This document shows positions 6,050 to 9,140 of a stretch of 9,140 nucleotides of DNA, piece after piece (the first letter of the stretch is position 1; the number at the start of each line of letters is the position of its first letter). This stretch comes from an uncultured Enterococcus sp. (GTDB lineage Bacteria > Bacillota > Bacilli > Lactobacillales > Enterococcaceae), in NCBI GenBank assembly GCA_946409145.1, contig CAMJVA010000051.1, positions 1 to 9,140 of the forward strand, given 5' to 3'. Both the position numbers and the translations under genes were made by a program. The notes under the pieces were generated by a model, which was not told the origin of the DNA, searched no databases, and saw nothing but the letters and a program-made list of their open reading frames with translations.

Positions 6050-6992
6050 GAAGGTCCTCACATATAAGGATGTGACAAAAATTCAAACGAGACAAATTAA
6101 AGCCATGGGAACAACCATTGACCTGTTGTTACCTAATGGAACGAGTGAAGAAATCTTTGCTTTAATGGAAAAAAGAATTCGCGATTATGAAAAGCGTTAT
6201 AGTGCCAATGATCCTTCTTCAGAATTAGGAGAAGTTAATCGAAACGCCGGCAAGAATTCTGTCCAAGTAAACAAAGAACTTTACGATTTAATCAAGCTTG
6301 GTAAAAAGCATAGCTTAGAAAAAGGAAGTCATTTAAATATTGCCATTGGTCCTCTTGTTCAAACCTGGCGCATTGGTTTTAAGGATGCCAAGGTCCCAGA
6401 TGAAAAAGAGATAAAAGAAGTCATGGCACTAACAGACGTTACGCAAATAAAATTAGATGACCTTACTCATTCGGTTTTTCTTTTACAAAAAGGAATGAAA
6501 ATTGATTTAGGCTCTTTGGCAAAAGGTTATATTGCTGATCTTTTAGTAGCGGAATTAAAAGCGTTACAGGTGCCCCTTGGCTTAATTAATCTAGGGGGAA
6601 ATATTTTAACTTTTGGAGAAAGTGTCCATGAAGATCATCTCTGGAGAATTGGAATTCAAGATCCTCTTCAAAGTCGGAATCACTTAAAAGGACTGATTCA
6701 AGTTAAAAATAAGTCAGTAGTAACGTCTGGAATTTATGAGCGTACCTTAACTGTTGGGCAACACGTTTACCATCACATTTTTGATCCCTTAACAGGCTAT
6801 CCAGTGGAAACACCCATGGCGAGCTTAACCATTGTATCTGATACATCTGTTGCTGGAGAAATTTGGACCACACGTCTTTTTGGTGCGGAAAATGTCATTG
6901 AGACAGTCAATCAAGTTTCTCACATTGAATGTTTGGTCATTTTGAAAAATGGGCAAGAATTTTTCTCGAAAAATATGCCTAGGTATCTGTAG
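6048..6992 (+). CDS. apbE: FAD:protein FMN transferase (ApbE), cytosolic
   Basis: A 314-residue flavin transferase that moves FMN from FAD onto a Ser or Thr of target proteins. Family motifs are present in order: MGTT (20-23), DLGSLAKGYIAD (153-164), NLGGN (181-185), SGIYER (227-232), HHIFDPLTGYP (242-252) and GEIWTTRLF (270-278). In the last, a Glu seems to stand where many ApbE proteins have the metal-binding Asp. There is no signal peptide or lipobox, unlike the exported ApbE of Rnf/Nqr or extracellular electron-transfer systems, so it should act in the cytosol. The start is uncertain. The GTG at 6048 has no well-spaced ribosome site and lies about five bases after the predicted transcription start. 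The next in-frame ATG, 6105, begins exactly at MGTT and would give 295 residues. The gene is first in an operon, 14 bases ahead of a flavin reductase. Its likely substrate is the three-motif tail encoded two genes on. Confidence 0.92.
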   Translation: MKVLTYKDVTKIQTRQIKAMGTTIDLLLPNGTSEEIFALMEKRIRDYEKRYSANDPSSELGEVNRNAGKNSVQVNKELYDLIKLGKKHSLEKGSHLNIAIGPLVQTWRIGFKDAKVPDEKEIKEVMALTDVTQIKLDDLTHSVFLLQKGMKIDLGSLAKGYIADLLVAELKALQVPLGLINLGGNILTFGESVHEDHLWRIGIQDPLQSRNHLKGLIQVKNKSVVTSGIYERTLTVGQHVYHHIFDPLTGYPVETPMASLTIVSDTSVAGEIWTTRLFGAENVIETVNQVSHIECLVILKNGQEFFSKNMPRYL

Positions 6993-7006
6993 AAAGAAGG
7001 ATAAGG

Positions 7007-7615
7007 ATGAAAAAGATTTTAGCTATTGTTGGAACGAATTCAGATAAATCTACTAATAGAGATTTATTAAATTATATGAAAAAACATTTTGCCAATGAAG
7101 CAACTATTGAATTAGTCGAAATTGCTGATTTGCCAATGTTTAACAAACCAGAAGATAAAATACTTCCAGAAAGTGTTCAAGTATTAGCCAAGAAAATAGA
7201 GGAAAATGAAGGAGTGATTATTTCAACACCAGAATATGATCACGCAGTTCCTGCAAGTTTGATTAATGCCTTAAACTGGTTATCTTACGGTATTTTTCCT
7301 TTTGTAGACAAACCAGTAATGATCACTGGCGCTTCTTATGGCACACTAGGTTCCTCTCGGGCTCAAGCTCATTTGAGACAAATTTTAGACTCTCCTGAAT
7401 TAAAAGCTCGAGTTATGCCAAGTTCTGAATATTTACTTGCTCACTCTCTACAAGCTTTTGACGAGTCTGGAGCATTAAAGAATGAAGAAGATGTTCAGCA
7501 CTTGGAAGACTTGTTCGCTGACTTTTTAATTTTTATAGACATTACCAAACAACTTAATACAGCACATGAACAAAATAAAAAAGATGCAGCTAATTTTTCT
7601 TGGGACGGCAAGTAA
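7007..7615 (+). CDS. NAD(P)H-dependent FMN reductase family protein
   Basis: A 202-residue flavodoxin-fold protein of the NADPH-dependent FMN reductase family, which takes hydride from NAD(P)H onto FMN or reduces quinone- or azo-type substrates. The FMN phosphate loop is GTNSDKSTNR (9-18). TPEYDHAVP (74-82) matches the family's TPEYN-x-S-x-P flavin-contact segment, and GASYGTLGSSRAQ (108-120) is a further conserved loop. There is no signal peptide or membrane helix. The ribosome site AGAAGG (6995-7000) lies six bases before the ATG. The protein is clearly paralogous to the N-terminal domain of the next gene (shared IADLPMFN/IADIPMFN, DKPVMI-GASY and GSSRAQ-HLRQILD blocks), so the pair probably arose by tandem duplication. 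It has no PAS domain or flavinylation tail. It may be the soluble partner of the fused protein or act on free flavin; which one cannot be told from the sequence. Confidence 0.88.
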   Translation: MKKILAIVGTNSDKSTNRDLLNYMKKHFANEATIELVEIADLPMFNKPEDKILPESVQVLAKKIEENEGVIISTPEYDHAVPASLINALNWLSYGIFPFVDKPVMITGASYGTLGSSRAQAHLRQILDSPELKARVMPSSEYLLAHSLQAFDESGALKNEEDVQHLEDLFADFLIFIDITKQLNTAHEQNKKDAANFSWDGK

Positions 7616-7633
7616 GAGGAGAGAGGAAAAATA

Positions 7634-8917
7634 ATGAAAATAATTGGTATTGTAGGTTCCACAGCAGAAAAATCATATAATAGACAACTTTTACAATTTA
7701 TTGCAAAAGAATATTACTCTTTGTTTGATTTAGAAATTTTAGAAATTGCTGATATTCCCATGTTCAATCAAAGTAAAGATCAAACAAATAGTGTTCCTAT
7801 CCAAAATATTGCGAGAAAAATTATGGGAGCCGATGGGGTGATTATTGCCACACCTGAACATAATCACACTATTCCAGCTGGTTTAAAAAGCGTGTTAGAA
7901 TGGCTTTCTTTTAGTATTCATCCTTTAGAAAATAAACCAGTAATGATTGTAGGCGCTTCTTATTACGATCAAGGTTCTTCTCGGGCACAACTTCATTTAC
8001 GACAAATTCTTGATGCTCCAGGGGTCAACGCCATTGTCTTACCAGGAAATGAGTTTTTATTAGGAAATGTCAAAACTGCTTTTGATGAGAATGGTAACTT
8101 AAAAGATCCTGGCACAGTGAAATTTTTAGGAAGCTGCTTAGTGAAATTTACTCAATTTATTGAAGTGATTTCTAAATTAGACGGTGCAGCGCCAAAAGAA
8201 ATGCCAGAAGACTTATATGCCAAAGGAAAAATAGCGACAACTGTTGAAGGGGTAGACATGGCAGATGAGCAATGGTTAGAAAAAGCCAGCGAAAAAGTCA
8301 ATGCAGTTAAAGGAAATACTTACGTGGAATTAGATCGTGGTCTTTTAACAGTTGACCAACTCAATGCTTTTTTAAATTCCATGCCAATGGAACTCACTTA
8401 TGCTGATAGCAACAATCAATTTTTATACTATAATAAAAACGAAGAACCAGAAAATATGTTTGCAAAACGTTGGCCAGGACAAGTAGGGAATGCTTTAGCT
8501 TACTGTCATCCAGAAAAATCTTATAAAAATGTTTCATGGGTTATTTCTCAATTACGCTCAGGAAAACAAGATGCCATTCGCGTTCATGTGCCTACTCATG
8601 GTCCAGATAAATTCGTCGTTCATAACTATCAAGCCATGCACGATGAAAAAGGAAATTATGCGGGGATTAATGAATATATCTTAGATTTCTTGCCAATTGT
8701 TAATTGGTATTTACAACAAACAGGTCAAAGCTTAGTGAAAAACGAAGGAGCAGATGCTGTAACAAGCGCTTCTACCACTGAAACTCACGCTACAAACGAA
8801 AGTGCAGATGCTGTAACGAGTGCGTCTACTAAAGAAAGTGCTCCGACAACACAAGCAGCACCTACTGCAGCACCTGTTCCACAAGCCGACGCTGTAACAA
8901 GTGCTTCTACTCATTAA
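7634..8917 (+). CDS. FMN reductase-PAS fusion with three C-terminal flavinylation-type motifs
   Basis: A 427-residue protein with three parts. Residues 1-185 are an NAD(P)H-dependent FMN reductase domain (GSTAEKSYNR at 8-17, TPEHNHTIP at 73-81, GASYYDQGSSRAQ at 107-119). Residues about 228-357 resemble the PAS_10 domain found at the end of DUF438 proteins, with MPMELTYADSNNQFLYY, a CHPEKS motif (Cys291, His292) and a closing strand-rich segment. From about 366 the chain becomes a Thr/Ala/Pro/Glu-rich tail with three identical DAVTSAST octapeptides at 374-381, 392-399 and 419-426; the last lies one residue before the stop. These fit the D-x-x-[ST]-[GS]-A-[ST] pattern that ApbE modifies with FMN, and apbE is the first gene of the same operon. 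The usual FMN_bind domain around such a motif is absent. There is no signal peptide, so the protein is cytosolic. The ribosome site AGAGAGG lies seven bases before the ATG, 18 bases after the previous gene. Inferred role: a multi-flavin electron carrier charged by NAD(P)H. Confidence 0.88.
   Translation: MKIIGIVGSTAEKSYNRQLLQFIAKEYYSLFDLEILEIADIPMFNQSKDQTNSVPIQNIARKIMGADGVIIATPEHNHTIPAGLKSVLEWLSFSIHPLENKPVMIVGASYYDQGSSRAQLHLRQILDAPGVNAIVLPGNEFLLGNVKTAFDENGNLKDPGTVKFLGSCLVKFTQFIEVISKLDGAAPKEMPEDLYAKGKIATTVEGVDMADEQWLEKASEKVNAVKGNTYVELDRGLLTVDQLNAFLNSMPMELTYADSNNQFLYYNKNEEPENMFAKRWPGQVGNALAYCHPEKSYKNVSWVISQLRSGKQDAIRVHVPTHGPDKFVVHNYQAMHDEKGNYAGINEYILDFLPIVNWYLQQTGQSLVKNEGADAVTSASTTETHATNESADAVTSASTKESAPTTQAAPTAAPVPQADAVTSASTH
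8753..8911 (+). repeat. Three in-frame copies of a 24-bp flavinylation-motif repeat
   Basis: Copies lie at 8753-8776, 8807-8830 and 8888-8911, each encoding DAVTSAST and each preceded by an Ala codon. Every base difference among the three falls at a third codon position and is silent (GAT/GAC, ACA/ACG, AGC/AGT, GCT/GCG, ACC/ACT). The linkers, of 10 and 19 residues, differ in sequence. This pattern indicates selection on the peptide rather than recent DNA slippage. Confidence 0.92.
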
Positions 8918-8948
8918 AAAATTTATCAACAGCTAATTCAGTAAATAT

Positions 8949-8974
8949 CCACCCGTGAAAACGGGTGGCTTTTT
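8949..8974 (+). terminator. Terminator of the flavin operon
   Basis: CCACCCGT (8949-8956) and ACGGGTGG (8961-8968) form a perfect GC-rich 8-bp stem with a GAAA tetraloop, followed by C and five T. It lies 32 bases after the last stop codon and closes the apbE operon. Confidence 0.93.
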
Positions 8975-8977
8975 AAT

Positions 8978-9019
8978 ACCCCTAGAAGGGGTCATTACTC
9001 GCTGCCCCTTAAAAGGGGC
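8978..9019. other. Two further GC-rich hairpins after the operon terminator
   Basis: ACCCC-TAGAA-GGGGT (8978-8992) and GCCCCTT-AA-AAGGGGC (9004-9019) are perfect short inverted repeats sharing a CCCCT/GGGG core. Neither has a strong T-run on either strand; the second is followed on the plus strand only by TTTC. They lie between the operon terminator and the end of a convergent gene, so they may be backup or convergent terminators, or a small dispersed repeat. Confidence 0.5.
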
Positions 9020-9066
9020 TTTCAAAAAGACTGCCAATCGCTCAACGGTCGCCTTATTATTTTGTT

Positions 9067-9140
9067 TTATCTTTTAAACGGATCCACGTACTCTCTTTTT
9101 GTGATACTATCTCGAATGCGATCATCTGCTTCTTGTTCTC
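9067..9140 (-). CDS. C-terminal fragment of an unidentified protein
   Basis: On the minus strand an open frame enters from the window edge and ends at TAA (9069-9067), giving 23 residues that finish in ITKREYVDPFKR. The charged, protein-like composition (EQEADDRIRD at its start) makes this the likely frame. A second frame is also open from the edge to a TAA just downstream but looks less protein-like. The fragment is too short to assign to a family. It is convergent with the flavin operon. Confidence 0.5.
   Translation of the reverse strand, partial: EQEADDRIRDSITKREYVDPFKR

Noticed and set aside
8753..8911. CRISPR-like or slippage-generated DNA repeat
   Set aside because: The units are in frame, identical in peptide and different only at silent positions, with unequal unrelated linkers, so selection on the peptide explains them better.
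8732..8929. Minus-strand Cys/Ser-rich ORF over the motif repeats
   Set aside because: It is antisense to the repeat-coding tail; its repeated CYSIC-like pattern is simply the complement of the DAVTSAST codons.

Overview
This window comes from a low-GC, AT-rich Gram-positive bacterium, most likely one of the Lactobacillales. The evidence is strong AGGAGG-type ribosome sites, heavy use of TTA for Leu and AAA for Lys, an ECF-transporter S component that relies on a shared energising module, an Rgg/PlcR-type regulator, and factor-independent terminators after nearly every unit. The species cannot be named from the sequence. No mobile-element genes, CRISPR array, tRNA or rRNA are visible.

Left block (1-1843): a minus-strand gene for an ECF S component of the cobalamin (CbrT) type is divergent from queG, whose product is the cobalamin- and [4Fe-4S]-dependent epoxyqueuosine reductase that completes queuosine on tRNA. 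A vitamin B12 importer therefore lies back to back with a B12-consuming enzyme, separated by about 110 bp that contains an 18-bp near-palindrome.

Middle block (1844-5961): a monocistronic 911-residue fusion of a MacB/LolD-type ABC ATPase to an FtsX-type permease with an extracellular domain of roughly 480 residues, ended by a 19-bp terminator stem. A 370-bp intergenic region follows. It holds a ~110-bp foldback element bracketed by a split direct repeat. Next comes an XRE-HTH plus TPR regulator of the RRNPP (Rgg/PlcR) class, with its own terminator and no pheromone gene beside it.

Right block (6008-8974): a strong promoter (TTGACT-17-TAGAAT) drives a compact three-gene operon. It encodes a FAD:protein FMN transferase (ApbE) without a signal peptide, a stand-alone NAD(P)H-dependent FMN reductase, and a second paralogous FMN reductase fused to a PAS-like domain and a Thr/Ala/Pro-rich tail. 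That tail carries three exact DAVTSAST motifs, which look like minimal ApbE flavinylation sites. The simplest reading is a cytosolic electron-transfer system: ApbE attaches up to three FMN groups to the tail, the reductase domain charges them from NAD(P)H, and the tail passes electrons to an acceptor not encoded here. This is the most interesting part of the window.

The right edge holds the operon terminator, two further GC-rich hairpins, and the last 23 codons of a minus-strand gene running off the window.
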